DNA of 64,000 nucleotides from Zygaena filipendulae (taxonomy: Eukaryota > Arthropoda > Insecta > Lepidoptera > Zygaenidae). The notes below the pieces were generated by a model. The model saw only the letters and a list, made by a program, of their open reading frames with translations, was not told where the DNA came from and ran no database searches. How positions within the stretch are numbered: position 1 is the stretch's first letter; every line of letters begins with the position of its first letter. The DNA lies in assembly GCA_907165275.2 (NCBI GenBank), contig OU015660.1, positions 4,156,501-4,220,500 on the forward strand, read 5' to 3'. This document shows, one piece after another, positions 1 to 10,799 of this stretch. Position numbers and translations under genes: made by a program.

Positions 1-965
1 ATACTTTTGAGCTCACTAAGGCTTGCTAACAAACCATCAGGAAGCTGAGAAATTGAATTTCCTTCAACATTAAACTCATCCATATGTTTGCAATTACTCA
101 ATGATGCAGGTATAGCAGTCAGCCTGTTATATCTCAGACCTAAACGAATCAAGGATTGGAGATTGCCAATAGTTTCTGGTATATCCAATAGCTCATTGTG
201 TTGCAAGTCTAATGTAGATAAGTTGACACAATTTCCAATTTCTTGAGGCAAATGCTCAAGATGATTATGTGACACATCAAATGTTACAAGATTCACCAAT
301 TTTCCAATTCCTGAAGACAATTCCTTTATTTTATTCTCACGTAAACTTAACATAGTGAGGTTGGTAAGGTTGGCTATACCATCACCAACAACCCTGATCC
401 TGTTAAATCGCAGATATAATGTTGTCAATGTTGTCAGTTTATAAACAACATCAGGTATATCATTTAACTTATTATGTCGTAGATCTAAAACTTTAAGACA
501 TCTCAAATTAGCAAGAGAATCAGGCAAACTTGTCAATGAATTCTCATTCAATGCTAAAGTCTGAAGATTGGCTAAACAACCAAATTCAGCAGGAAGTGCC
601 ACCAGCTTGTTTCCATATAGATAAAATTCGACCAGATGAGTGAGGTCTCTAACATTTGGTGGTAAAGAAGTGATTGAAGATTTGCTGAGGTCAAGTCTCT
701 TGACTCCTTCTTCGCGGCATCTTATGAACTCTTTAATAACATCTAAGTCTGCTTGTATTGGTTTATTTTTTTTGGCAGTTGGTTTTGGTTTATTGGATTC
801 TGGATGTTTAACCGTAACTACTTTCGGGCGCGCTCCCTCAGTGTTCGTCAAAGACGCAGAAGATGTTTTTTTTTCTCTCATGCTGTGATATTTTTCTCTC
901 GGACTCACCGTCCCAATGGTATCCAGTGCTTCTGAATTTTCTCTTGACGAATTCTCCAAATTCAT
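1..965 (-). CDS. SHOC2: SHOC2 (SUR-8) leucine-rich repeat scaffold, 5' part
   Basis: An open minus-strand frame starts at ATG 965-963 and runs off the left edge without a stop or intron (about 321 residues). A polar N-terminal tail (residues 1 to about 70, lysine- and serine-rich) is followed by back-to-back 23-residue leucine-rich repeats such as [34 protein letters not shown] and [18 protein letters not shown]. These match the order of repeats in animal SHOC2 almost one for one. In the family, SHOC2 binds GTP-loaded MRAS and protein phosphatase 1 and lets the complex dephosphorylate RAF, raising ERK signalling at the membrane. About nine repeats are visible; the remaining C-terminal repeats must lie to the left. 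The start is the first in-frame Met before the polar tail. Identity is firm; completeness of the N-terminus is likely but not proven. Confidence 0.93.
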   Translation of the reverse strand, partial: MNLENSSRENSEALDTIGTVSPREKYHSMREKKTSSASLTNTEGARPKVVTVKHPESNKPKPTAKKNKPIQADLDVIKEFIRCREEGVKRLDLSKSSITSLPPNVRDLTHLVEFYLYGNKLVALPAEFGCLANLQTLALNENSLTSLPDSLANLRCLKVLDLRHNKLNDIPDVVYKLTTLTTLYLRFNRIRVVGDGIANLTNLTMLSLRENKIKELSSGIGKLVNLVTFDVSHNHLEHLPQEIGNCVNLSTLDLQHNELLDIPETIGNLQSLIRLGLRYNRLTAIPASLSNCKHMDEFNVEGNSISQLPDGLLASLSELKS

Positions 966-1542
966 TCCGTCTTATACAAGATTAATGTAATTGTTACGAT
1001 ACAGTATAAATTTAAAATTAAAATAGACTTGACATGACGACACTATTCACACACAACAACGCAAGGAACAATCGATAATTTAGGGCGGGTATGAAAATGG
1101 TGCCCGTTTTTTATGTTTATCTTCTTAGAACCTAAACAAATTTAGGTTTTAAAGGCTTATCAATTGTTTACAATGCATAGGTGATTTATAACGTGTACAG
1201 ACACTTATTATTTATTAATCGTTATAATCTGTTCCCGCAGGATCGACATTTATTTTATTTATATATTTTACTTACAAAGCCAAAGCCCAAAACCAATAGC
1301 AAAAGTCAAAACCGAACAATTTGATTTAGTTCTGACATTGACATTTGACAGTATTTAATGACAATGCCAGTTGAAAATTTCTGAGATATTTGACATTTAA
1401 CAGTTTATTGGTAGGGATACCATATCTCACAGCAATAAGATTTTAAATTTTTATTTTACACTTTTTAATAATCCTCGGTGCTTTAAATTAGAAATAATAA
1501 AAACAATAATAATCCACTTCAACAAAAACACATCCCACAGTT
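966..1542. other. Upstream flank of SHOC2, AT-rich, no gene seen
   Basis: AT-rich DNA upstream of the SHOC2 start codon. It should hold the SHOC2 promoter and 5' UTR, but no TATA box or clear initiator can be singled out. No coding frame or tRNA-like fold was found. Confidence 0.4.
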
Positions 1543-1672
1543 ATTATAAATGCGAAAGTAACTCTGTCTGTCTGTCTGTTACGCTTTCAAACCTTAACAG
1601 CTCAACCGATCATCATGAAATTTTGTATACACGCTGTCAGGGGTATAGAGAAAGATATACTTTTTATCCCAG
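1543..1672 (+). repeat. Helitron-like Lep1-type repeat, 3'-truncated
   Basis: Begins with TTATAAATGCGAAAGTAACT, followed by (GTCT)n, the stretch about 'ctcaaccgatcatcatgaaa' and 'actttttatccc'. These are the hallmark segments of the short lepidopteran Helitron-like family. The GC-rich 'gggtgaaaccgcggggcacagctag' end is missing, so this copy is truncated. Confidence 0.7.
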
Positions 1673-1779
1673 AATGATGACCGCAAAAATTTTGGCGCTA
1701 TTTATTTTTTATAAACTTTTCTTGTCTTTTAGGGGTAAATGTTTTTGAGAGTTGATAACACTGCAACCTACGAGACTTA

Positions 1780-2165
1780 TGGCGGGATTTTTAGCAGAAA
1801 GGACGTCAGTTTCATTTCTTTGTTTTGCAAATTAGTTTATCTTGATTAATATTGTGTGAATATGGTGGATTTTGGATAATAGTGATCCGTTAGTGATGAA
1901 CAGTGTGCGAAAACAGTGAAATAAGATGAAATAGGGCGTTCGTCGGGAGGTTTTCGTTTTGCTATACAACTTCCCACAGAGCGTCCTATTAAAGTTCAAC
2001 TGTGAAGATTTGCTGCAAAAAGTAACGGTAAAGCATCGAAATGCATCTCACCAATGCATTTAGATCTACTTAAATAACTTCAGAAGAAGAAAAATACTAC
2101 TGAATTGGCTGTATAGACTTAGCTTCCTTTGCTTCCCTATTGGGGTAAATTTAACAAAAAAGGGG
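1780..2165 (+). repeat. Copy of a THAP/DDE-transposon-related repeat
   Basis: The block from 'taaagcatcgaaatgcatct' (about 2030) to 'ttggggtaaatttaacaaaa' (about 2160) is the same sequence as the terminal inverted repeat of the 56422-58029 element. The upstream part (ggacgctctgtgggaagttg in reverse) matches its subterminal DNA at about 56600-56700. It has no transposase and looks like one end of a non-autonomous relative. Confidence 0.65.
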
Positions 2166-3633
2166 ATGTCCTCTTCTATCCTCAGAAGAATATGTTCTTC
2201 TGAGCTTCTATCCAAGTTTGTTGTAGACGGAGATAGAGTCTAGAGACGAGGTCGTAGACGGAGAATGAATAGACGAGGCGATTTCCTTCTCTTTAGAATA
2301 ATAAGCGAGACAGTGTTATGGCTAAGTTCATAATAGTGAAAGTGATTTCCAATTATCTTTTGTCCTTATCTAGCGTATAGGTTTTTTTGTTGGGCAAAGT
2401 TATAGTTTGCCCAACAAAGCGCAGCGCTCTGTTTATTTTGATAAAAAACGTTGTTTTTATCAATTATTGAAAGCTAAATAGACTTTCATATCGTATTTAA
2501 AGTGTTCGTTTTTGTTGTGGACATAGTGATATGTTGTATTTTAGGCTGTAAGAGTCGTAATGAAAGGAAAACGGAGAATGTAACATTTCATTGGTATGTA
2601 ATGATTTACTTTCATGTAAATGGGTTTTGTTTGTGCAAAATAGCAAATATGTTCACAATAACAGCTTTGTGGTATAAATATAACAAAAAATGAACATTAA
2701 TTTGCCTTCTTAATTTAATGTATAATCTTGCCAAATTACGTAGTCCTTATTCCATAATGGCGACTATGTCGTTATTATGGCGACTATGCTTTCCAAAATA
2801 TGTCGGGTAATACTACAACAAAGGTTGCTAGCTTACCCAGATTAATTTCCCATTTTTTTATAATATTAGTAGGTGTAACAAAAGGTGTATCAGGTGTAGC
2901 AAAATTATCTCGACCAAGTTTCGTGCTAAGTGCCAATCGTTTCCATCATTTGTTTTTTTTTTCAACGTGGAATAAAATACTGAAAGATTTTAGTCAATTA
3001 TCTCTCAGACGCTGTATTTTAAAACTTCGGTATCGAATCGAATAAGTTTAATTTGACCGTCAAGAGAATCACGTTTACTGTAGTACCCTTCGCGTGTAAG
3101 ACTGGTGCAAAGTGAGTCTAAGCTGAAAAACTTGCATGCTCTTGCTCTTGCTCATATGAGTAGTGTACGAAATAAACAATTTTATATTCGATTCGATTTA
3201 GAAATTTTAGAATATTGGGCCTGATGACTACATTGTCCAGGTCATATATTTTTTTCATTTTTCATGTTAATACAGTGTGTATTGTATATTTTTTTTCTTT
3301 TTCAGATTTCCTTTCAAATTGGTTACTCTTATTAACTGGATAGCAAGCACTAGTCGTGTAAATTGGAAACCAAATAGCTATTCAAGGATTCGTTTCAAGC
3401 ATTTCCCAAGCAGTTTCTTTCAAAAACTAAACTTACCGATAATGAGAGCAGCTGGCGCGAACTAATAAGCAAGCAATAATAATAATCGTTTCAAAAACCA
3501 TAAGCCAAGCGCGCAACTTTTATGATGCCCTGACGAGAAATAAGCTGGTCCGCCTCATCCGTACCGTGCGCTAAGGAACTTAAGTTCCAATAAAACATTA
3601 TTTGCACCTACATAGTTTTCATTTCACTTGGCC
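2166..3633. other. Intergenic DNA, no gene seen
   Basis: AT-rich. The one clear structure is a short perfect hairpin at about 2387-2418, with arms TTTGTTGGGCAAA and TTTGCCCAACAAA. Open frames here are short and resemble nothing recognised. Confidence 0.4.
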
Positions 3634-3837
3634 CGCTTCACTACATAGTATAAAATAAAGTCGCTTTCTCTGTCCCTATATACCTATGTATGCTTTAATC
3701 TTTAAACTACCCAACGGATTTTGATGCGGTTTTCACCAATAGATAGAGTGATTCATGAGGAAGGGAACTATATTTTATCATGGAATCACCCCGGGAACTC
3801 TGAAATTACCACGGATGAAACCGCGCGGGTCAGCTAG
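3634..3837 (+). repeat. Helitron-like Lep1-type repeat with CTAG end
   Basis: A diverged copy: microsatellite-like 'ctctgtccctatatacctat', then 'aactacccaacggattttga', then 'cccgggaactctgaaat', ending in the GC hairpin and CTAG at 3834-3837. The Pao element inserted 3 bp past this end. Confidence 0.65.
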
Positions 3838-3840
3838 TAT

Positions 3841-5029
3841 TGTCGCGACGTCTCGCGAAATGTAAATACTGTATATAGCAACATTATATCCAGCGTTGTC
3901 TGTGATTGTCTATGGTGAGTTGACATTCCAAACTCCTTTTAAATTCTTTCACAAAGTTGGCGCGTAGAGCGCGGTTTGAGAACGCGGCGCGGCTGCCATT
4001 GTTGCAAGTTATATTTGCTGTGAACATTATCAAAAGCTAAGTATCTAAGTATCTAAGTAGTTAAGTTTCTAAGCACAAAATCTAGAGTAATCTAGTTATT
4101 AAGCAATTGACATCAGCCATCAGGCATAAATTAATAATATCCAAGTGTCGGGTAGACATCAATTACAAATATTATATGAGAACCTGAATGTTTCAGGTAT
4201 CCTAAGTATCGAGGCTGGTTAGCCGGACATGAGCTCGGATCGGTATCGATGGATAGCTCAAGGGGCTGTCAGTACCTTCCGATGTAACGAGATCTAAGGA
4301 TGTGACACCAATACGATGTATTAATGGTGAAGATCATCCACGGGGGTGCACCTGGTATTAAGAACAATGATACCTAATCGACCTGCGGGGTCGAGCGAAA
4401 TCGCGTACGCCCGCTGTAGAGGGGCGATGCGACGGACCTGCGGGGTCGAGCGTAAACGCGTACGCCCGCTGTAGAGGGGCGATGCGACGGACCTGCGGGG
4501 TCAAGTATATTCGTCATCCATACATCAATGCAGTGGCAGATCTAAGGGCAATCATGATAATTGCCGACCTGCGGGGTCAAGTATATTCGTCATCCATACA
4601 TCAATGCAGTGGCAGATCTTCTAAGGGCAATCATGATAATTGCCGACCTGCGGGGTCAAGGGCATTCGCCATATATGCATATTATGTGCAGTGGCTGAGC
4701 TGAGTGGTCTTAGTACTTAGGGCTCCATGCAGTTGGAGTCATAAATCACATTCTCATTACAGGACTGGTACATATGATTCAACACCTTGTAGACAACCTA
4801 CTGTAATATATTAAGCGAAGCAGAACAAGAGGAGGATACTAAAGACAGACGACAACGCTGGATTGATGAGATAAGGTATGAAACCATATTCTCATTATAA
4901 TCAGAATAATTATTGTATTGTGTCAACTACCTCCTGAGAGTTACACCTAATGCATAATTCGTAACGTCTCTCGCTCTCACTGAACCCAACAACGTGTACC
5001 ACCCGCACGGAGTGAGGGGCGTCACGACA
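3841..5029 (+). repeat. Left LTR of the Pao element
   Basis: 1189 bp, TG...CA ends. It contains tandem units in the middle: two GC-rich units starting GACCTGCGGGGTCGAGCG (about 4380 and 4435), then units starting GACCTGCGGGGTCAAGTATA (about 4492 and 4566) and a further partial one (about 4645). Tandem repeats at the presumed R region were described for Pao of the silkworm. A short 'ctaagtat' array lies at about 4040-4065. Confidence 0.92.
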
Positions 5030-5045
5030 TGGTGGAGGTGCTGGG
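5030..5045 (+). other. Primer-binding site of the Pao element
   Basis: TGGTGGAGGTGCTGGG follows the left LTR directly. It begins with TGG, the complement of a tRNA CCA end. By memory it resembles the 3' end of an insect alanine tRNA with two mismatches; that assignment is tentative. Confidence 0.6.
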
Positions 5046-7311
5046 ATCGTGAAGAAATCCAAGATTCAGCATAATTCAAAGAATGGGTGGAAAAATAAAA
5101 TACTGCGAGATTGCCACCGTAGCGACATCTATTGTAGCGGAACTGCAACTGCGACGAATTGAATTGTATTTATTTTTTTAATTTGATTTTGAATAAACTT
5201 CAAACTACCTACTTCTAATTTAATACGTAAGCAAATATAATCAGAATAATTTTATTACTGCTCGTGCGAAACGCATATGAGACGTTTAAAGAACTTTTTC
5301 GCTGAAAGGAAATTCAAAGATACTGTGCGAGTTGCGACGCGCGACGCCATCGGAATAGGTACCGGAAGTGATTGGATGGAAAACATGGTGACAGATAATT
5401 AAATCTGAATTTATCTTATGTATTTCCCGATAATATGTGGAAATTAGCATCTAAAACGATTATTATTTTTTAATAGTACGAATTGAATCAATTATTTTTA
5501 CACATTGTTGAATTTTTATGTTTAACATAAATTTATTCAAATTTCCGACCGACAGTATTACATAGAGAAATGTCAACAATTTGGTTTCCCTTTTTTTTGT
5601 ATTACTTTCAGATTATTTGTACAAATAGACAAATAAAGACAATGATTATTTATTTCATAATTAAATAGGAATATTAGGCTATATTTTACGTGTCCAACGT
5701 TCAATTACTGAGTTTTATTTTTCACGAGAGAAATTTTCACGATTAGCCAATTACAATTGCGTACGCCATATTTAAATTTTAGAAGTTGTTGCGAAAGTTT
5801 TCCAATGCAAAATTAATTCGAAATTGGGTATTTTGTGCCAAACGCCGCATTCAAATACATTAATTCGTTACGAAATCGTCTGGTAAGTGTTATTTATTGT
5901 GCGTTATAACTAAAAACATAGATTTGCAACAAATTACACTATTTTACTAAAGTGACGTCAAAAACTTTTTATTTCGAAGTTGAAGTTATTTAAGTACTCG
6001 TAGATTAAATTGAACATTTACGAATAACTATGATAAAAGTGTTATATATTTGTCATGCCATCAAAGAAATACGTAACTTTAGATATCTAGTAGGTATTTA
6101 TTTGGTATTGAGGTCCTACCTACCTACCTATGAGGATGAAAACGAATGAAAGTAAATTCCAACTAAGCTGTTTATTTTATTGTCTACGAAGATTTATTAT
6201 ATCTGTACCTGAATCTGTGTGTTACCTACTTGTATAAACAGTGTAAAACACTGTAGTTATAAAATTAACTTGACTTAATGACGATCGCAGAGTATTTGTG
6301 CATACGTTTTGAGTTTGTACATGTTTGTTAATTAAACTTATGGCATAGGTAACGACGGTACTTGCCCGAGCGGGGCAGACTTTGGAGCGTTCGCGCCACA
6401 AACGATATAGAATAGGTACGTCATACCTATCGAAGGTTCGCTGTGAAGTCAAACGATATAGAATAGGTACGTCATACCTATCGAAGGTTCGCTGTGAAGT
6501 TTCGTCGCTGTGCCGCAAGGAGGCCGGCGAGCGAGCAGTTCTATATAATATTGTGAGCGGTTTCTCCGGTATGTTTATAATTTCAATTTATCGGCAGTTA
6601 ATAAGTTATTCTTTTAAAGTAAATTTTTGTAGTTTGAAATGGTCTTGTACAATCGATTTATAGATTTAAAATTTTCATAGACGTTGATGTAGGACATCGT
6701 TGTCCACCTCGTCGATCCTTTGTGTACAGTCGACCTCATTATTATATGAACATTCTCAAGGAAGTGTTTACTCTTATGTTCTGACTTTAAGGGCCTATAG
6801 GAGGCTAGAACTGCCCCACCTCTCACTTTTGAACCTGTATATCAATAAAAGTATTCAATCAATAATATTGAAAAAAATATATAGTAAAGTTAAGGATATA
6901 CACTAAGTCCTATGTGATGTTAAAACACGATTACTAAAAATTTTCTCGATAGAAAAAAATCACAAACTTCCCTCTGATTTATACAAATAAACCGCAGAAG
7001 TCAATGAATCATTTATCCACACTAATTAAACTTTGTATAGAAACTCAACATAATACAATACGTGTACTATGTGATCTCAATTGAAAATTATGTTTTTTTG
7101 TTTTTTGTTAGAAATTAAATTCTGATATATTGCGAGTTCACCGCGTTCACCGCTTGAATTCAGTCGCGCTCCGGCATTCGAAAGGGGAACCCGCGTCGCT
7201 TGTCGTCTCTTACACCGACTTATAACCTAGAAATTAAAAGTGCAGTGAAATGGGAAATAATCGGAACAAGAAAAAAAAAGACTGAATTGGAGAATAGAAA
7301 CCGCTAAAAAC
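5046..7311 (+). other. Pao leader, first part; no long frame
   Basis: Non-coding on inspection. It holds a possible splice donor after CGAAATCGTCTG (about 5883), a tandem pair of 51-bp units, and a TATA-like CTATATAATATT at about 6540. Promoter-like GC-richer DNA lies at 7140-7200 with an initiator-like TTCAGTC. None of this is expected in an ordinary retrotransposon leader. Confidence 0.4.
6400..6499 (+). repeat. Direct tandem repeat, 51-bp unit, two copies
   Basis: Two copies starting AAACGATATAGAATAGGTAC (6400 and 6451), nearly identical over the unit and ending in CGAAGGTTCGCTGTGAAGT. Confidence 0.8.
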
Positions 7312-8017
7312 ATGAATAAAATATTAAAGTAAGTACCTATCTACGTATATATATAATATAAGTTATAAAATGTTTGTTTGCACCTACCTACTTTGTGTCT
7401 GATTATGGTTTGTTGACATGAAATATGATTAAAAAAAATGAAATAGGTAATGTACCTATTTATAGTAGTGTGATGAGCAAATAAGTAAAGTAGGTAGGAC
7501 TGTTACGTAATCGTATTGTTCCCAACTAACTACAATACATTGTTCATTTTCAGAAATAGACAAATATTGCTCGAAACTGACTGTAATAAAGAAAATGTAC
7601 CTGAAGTGGACCTGTGCCCGTGAGTATCATCTAGCTAAGTAAATAAATACACAAATGTTTTCAGAAATAGAGTAACCACAGGTTCTTAGGTACTTACCTA
7701 GGTGCTAGGTAAGTAGGACCTACCTAGTAGGTAACTAGGAACCTAAAAACCTACTAGGTAGGTATATAGTATGTCTAAAGTGAAATGTAATCATCTTGTT
7801 TGTTGAATATGTAACTCCATACACCTACCATCTCTAAATATTAGGGTAATCATCCCAGTAAGTTGCCACGGTCACATTATTTTAGTAGTATGAACAAAAG
7901 AGAAGTAATAGCCTATTTTGTTACAGAATGCAAATACCAACGGAAGCCATGGTTGCCAGTAGTTCCAAAAATGCAAACGAACCTGATTTTTTGACGTTAC
8001 AAACTGTAGAATTGTGA
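7312..8017 (+). CDS. Candidate spliced small ORF in the Pao leader
   Basis: Three consecutive exon-like segments can be read. Exon 1 is 7312-7328 (ATG AAT AAA ATA TTA AA, then GTAAGT). Exon 2 is 7554-7619 (after TTTTCAG, ending before GTGAGT). Exon 3 begins 7927 (after TTACAG). Joined, they encode a 57-residue acidic peptide ending at TGA 8015-8017. All three are phase 2, and exons 2 and 3 are 66 nt and 87 nt, so they keep frame. Exon 3 also meets a GTGAGA donor at 8014. Splicing there to TTACAG|AAC at 10780 would continue in frame through seven codons into the Gag ATG at 10800. The peptide contains NKENVP, which fits the KEN-box degron pattern. I recognise no family. It could be a captured host gene start or chance. 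Confidence 0.35.
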
Positions 8018-8061
8018 GATTATCTGTCTAAAATTTTATAACATATTCATACATATATTCA

Positions 8062-9062
8062 TAACCTTGTACAAAACCTGCTCTTAAGTGTAATAAATAC
8101 TTTTCCGAAAACCGCATCAAAATCGGTTCAGTCAAAAGCAAGATTATCATGGAAAAACATAAATACAGTCATACAAGTCAAACAGAGAACCTCCTAAAAA
8201 CTGTACTTTTCTGAAAACTGCATCAAAATCAGTTCAGGCAGATGCATGATAATCGCGGACAAACATACATACATACGGTTCAAACTCATAACCTTGTACA
8301 AAACCTGCTCTTAAGTGTAATAAATACTTTTCCGAAAACCGCATCAAAATCGGTTCAGTCAAAAGCAAGATTATCATGGAAAAACATAAATACAGTCATA
8401 CAAGTCAAACAGAGAACCTCCTAAAAACTGTACTTTTCTGAAAACTGCATCAAAATCAGTTAAGGCAGATGCATGATAATCGCGGACAAACATACATACA
8501 TACGGTTCAAACTCATAACCTTGTACAAAACCTGCTCTTAAGTGTAATAAATACTTTTCCGAAAACCGCATCAAAATCGGTTCAGTCAAAAGCAAGATTA
8601 TCATGGAAAAACATAAATACAGTCATACAAACTGTACTTTTCTGAAAACTGCATCAAAATCAGTTCAGGCAGATGCATGATAATCGCGGACAAACATACA
8701 TACATACGGTTCAAACTCATAACCTTGTACAAAACCTGCTCTTAAGTGTAATAAATACTTTTCCGAAAACCGCATCAAAATCGGTTCAGTCAAAAGCAAG
8801 ATTATCATGGAAAAACATAAATACAGTCATACAAACTGTACTTTTCTGAAAACTGCATCAAAATCAGTTCAGGCAGATGCATGATAATCGCGGACAAACA
8901 TACATACATACGGTTCAAACTCATAACCTTGTACAAAACCTGCTCTTAAGTGTAATAAATACTTTTCCGAAAACCGCATCAAAATCGGTTCAGTCAAAAG
9001 CAAGATTATCATGGAAAAACATAAATACAGTCATACAAGTCAAACAGAGAACCTCCTTTTTT
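8062..9062 (+). repeat. Tandem array in the Pao leader, ~205-228-bp unit
   Basis: About four and a half copies of a unit running from 'aaccttgtacaaaacctgct' through 'ccgcatcaaaatcggttcag' to a second, related half 'ctgcatcaaaatcagttcag' and (CATA)n. Two internal spacings are about 228 bp and two about 204 bp; the shorter units lack 'agtcaaacagagaacctcct'. The array ends in 'gaacctccttttttgaagtc', a common repeat end in moths. Confidence 0.85.
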
Positions 9063-10799
9063 GAAGTCGGTTAAATAAAGAACAACTGGTTACCTTATTG
9101 TTTAAAAGCAATCTTCCGGGCTAGGTATTTTACATTTTTTATTGATTTAAAAATACAGTCATTTTACTGTTACTTACTATGATTGTTACAATAAACAAAT
9201 TGTATGAATAAATTTTTCTAGTAAATTTACATAGTTTTATTTAATATTGTGATGATATTGTGTGATAAAAGAACAATGGCAAAATTTCTATAGGAGCTGG
9301 ACTTGACTTTTATTTTTCATTTCCTAAAATAAACTATAGTTAGATTGATTTGTTTTTATGTTGTAAATACCATCCCGTTTAAAAATCATATCTAAATAGC
9401 CACAATTTTTTAAAATAACATCGTAAAATCCACAATACATTTGAGGTTAGAATCAACAACTACCTTTTACCCGACCGAAAAGTGTAGTTAGCATAGAAAT
9501 AATGTAGTCACAAGTGGTAGTGATCAGTCCGTAAAAATGCCTAGGTCAATACGACAAAGGAAATTCAAAATAGAACAGCAAGTCAAGCGATTAAAATGCG
9601 TGATTGCCGGGTGTCATGTCAATTGCCAATCAAATCAAAATGACAATCACTGGCGCGGTTCGATGACCACAGATTTAGTAATTTGTCAAAGACAAATGAC
9701 GTTCCGATGTACGCAATTGAACAAAATGCTTATACTTACTATGAACCTACATAATTTTTTTTTATGACAAGAATGCACACACAGTTGTTGATTTAATGCC
9801 TACATAACTATCTAGTAAAACTATTCAGAAAAACGTGAATAATTATAGTCTTTGAATACTAAGTCACGTCATACGCGAAATGAATCGTCAATAGATGCGT
9901 TCTGAAACCACATACATGATGTCGTAGAAGTTACAAAAACACAAATAAATTGATATCTTTTTTTTTTGTGGCTACTTATAGAGATATTTTTTGTGTTTTC
10001 TTAAATCTTAAAAAATAAGGATTTTTTTCATATATATATCATATATGGACACCATTGTTTCGTATCGAGTCCGATTTGGCCATCCTTCTTTGTGCCTGGG
10101 CTACGGGTCTATAATGGTAGAGCTTGTCTAATCTCCCGCTATCGCTTGCACCGCAGTTTATTGTAGTACGAGGAAAATCTGTTAGATGTCGTTCTAAGCA
10201 TTATAATTAGTAATAGTAATACTTTTTAAAAGATGGCGCTTTTATAACTCAAATGTCGTAATTACACAGAGGTGAGTCAGGTAGGGTGGGACGAAAGAAA
10301 GCTCGCGCGCCCAAGGTCATTGGCGTGGGGGAGCCTCTTAACGAATACAATGTTCTCATGAATAAGAAAGATTGAGCATACTCTATAATCGAAGCTGCAT
10401 TATAGCTTCGATAGATGGCGCTGTTCTAAAGAGAATTTAATTTTGAAATTGCACTTTAAAATAAATAATTTAAATTTTATTTCGTCCTCGATTAGGCGAG
10501 ATATTGTATGTTTGATATAACTTCATGTCCTAGGGTTGCCATACTACATAATATTATTAAAGTGAATTGTTTAAGCTGTGAAGTAAAGAAGATAGATAAA
10601 TAGAATAAATGTTTGTTTTATTTTGCTATACTGTTTTACAATAAAGTATAATTAAATGAATAAACAAACTCAAATAATTTGTCATATGAATGCTCATATT
10701 AGATTGAAGCCATTCATTTCATGAAATTATGTACTTACTTAATTATAATTCTAATGCATACCCAATGGACAACATTACAGAACAAGACTTTGGTGCAAA
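9063..10799 (+). other. Pao leader, last part; no gene seen
   Basis: AT-rich. One short frame at 9537-9767 resembles nothing known. A hairpin with arms TCGAAGC and GCTTCGA lies at about 10388-10412. A plausible splice acceptor, ACATTACAG, ends at 10780, 19 nt before the Gag start codon. Confidence 0.35.

Noticed and set aside
4482..4703. Identical 73-residue frame in both Pao LTRs (also 16474-16695)
   Set aside because: It arises from the tandem LTR units; the protein repeats itself and its identity only reflects LTR identity.
6361..6560. Possible tRNA in the Pao leader near 'cgagcggggcag'
   Set aside because: No cloverleaf could be formed and no T-loop consensus follows.
8062..9062. CRISPR-like array
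   Set aside because: Units are contiguous, without unique spacers, in an animal genome; it is a tandem satellite.
8242..9074. Repeated 60-76-residue frames in the tandem array
   Set aside because: Same frame copied by each satellite unit; no start context or similarity.
9537..9767. Basic 76-residue frame in the Pao leader
   Set aside because: No recognisable motif, single copy; likely chance.
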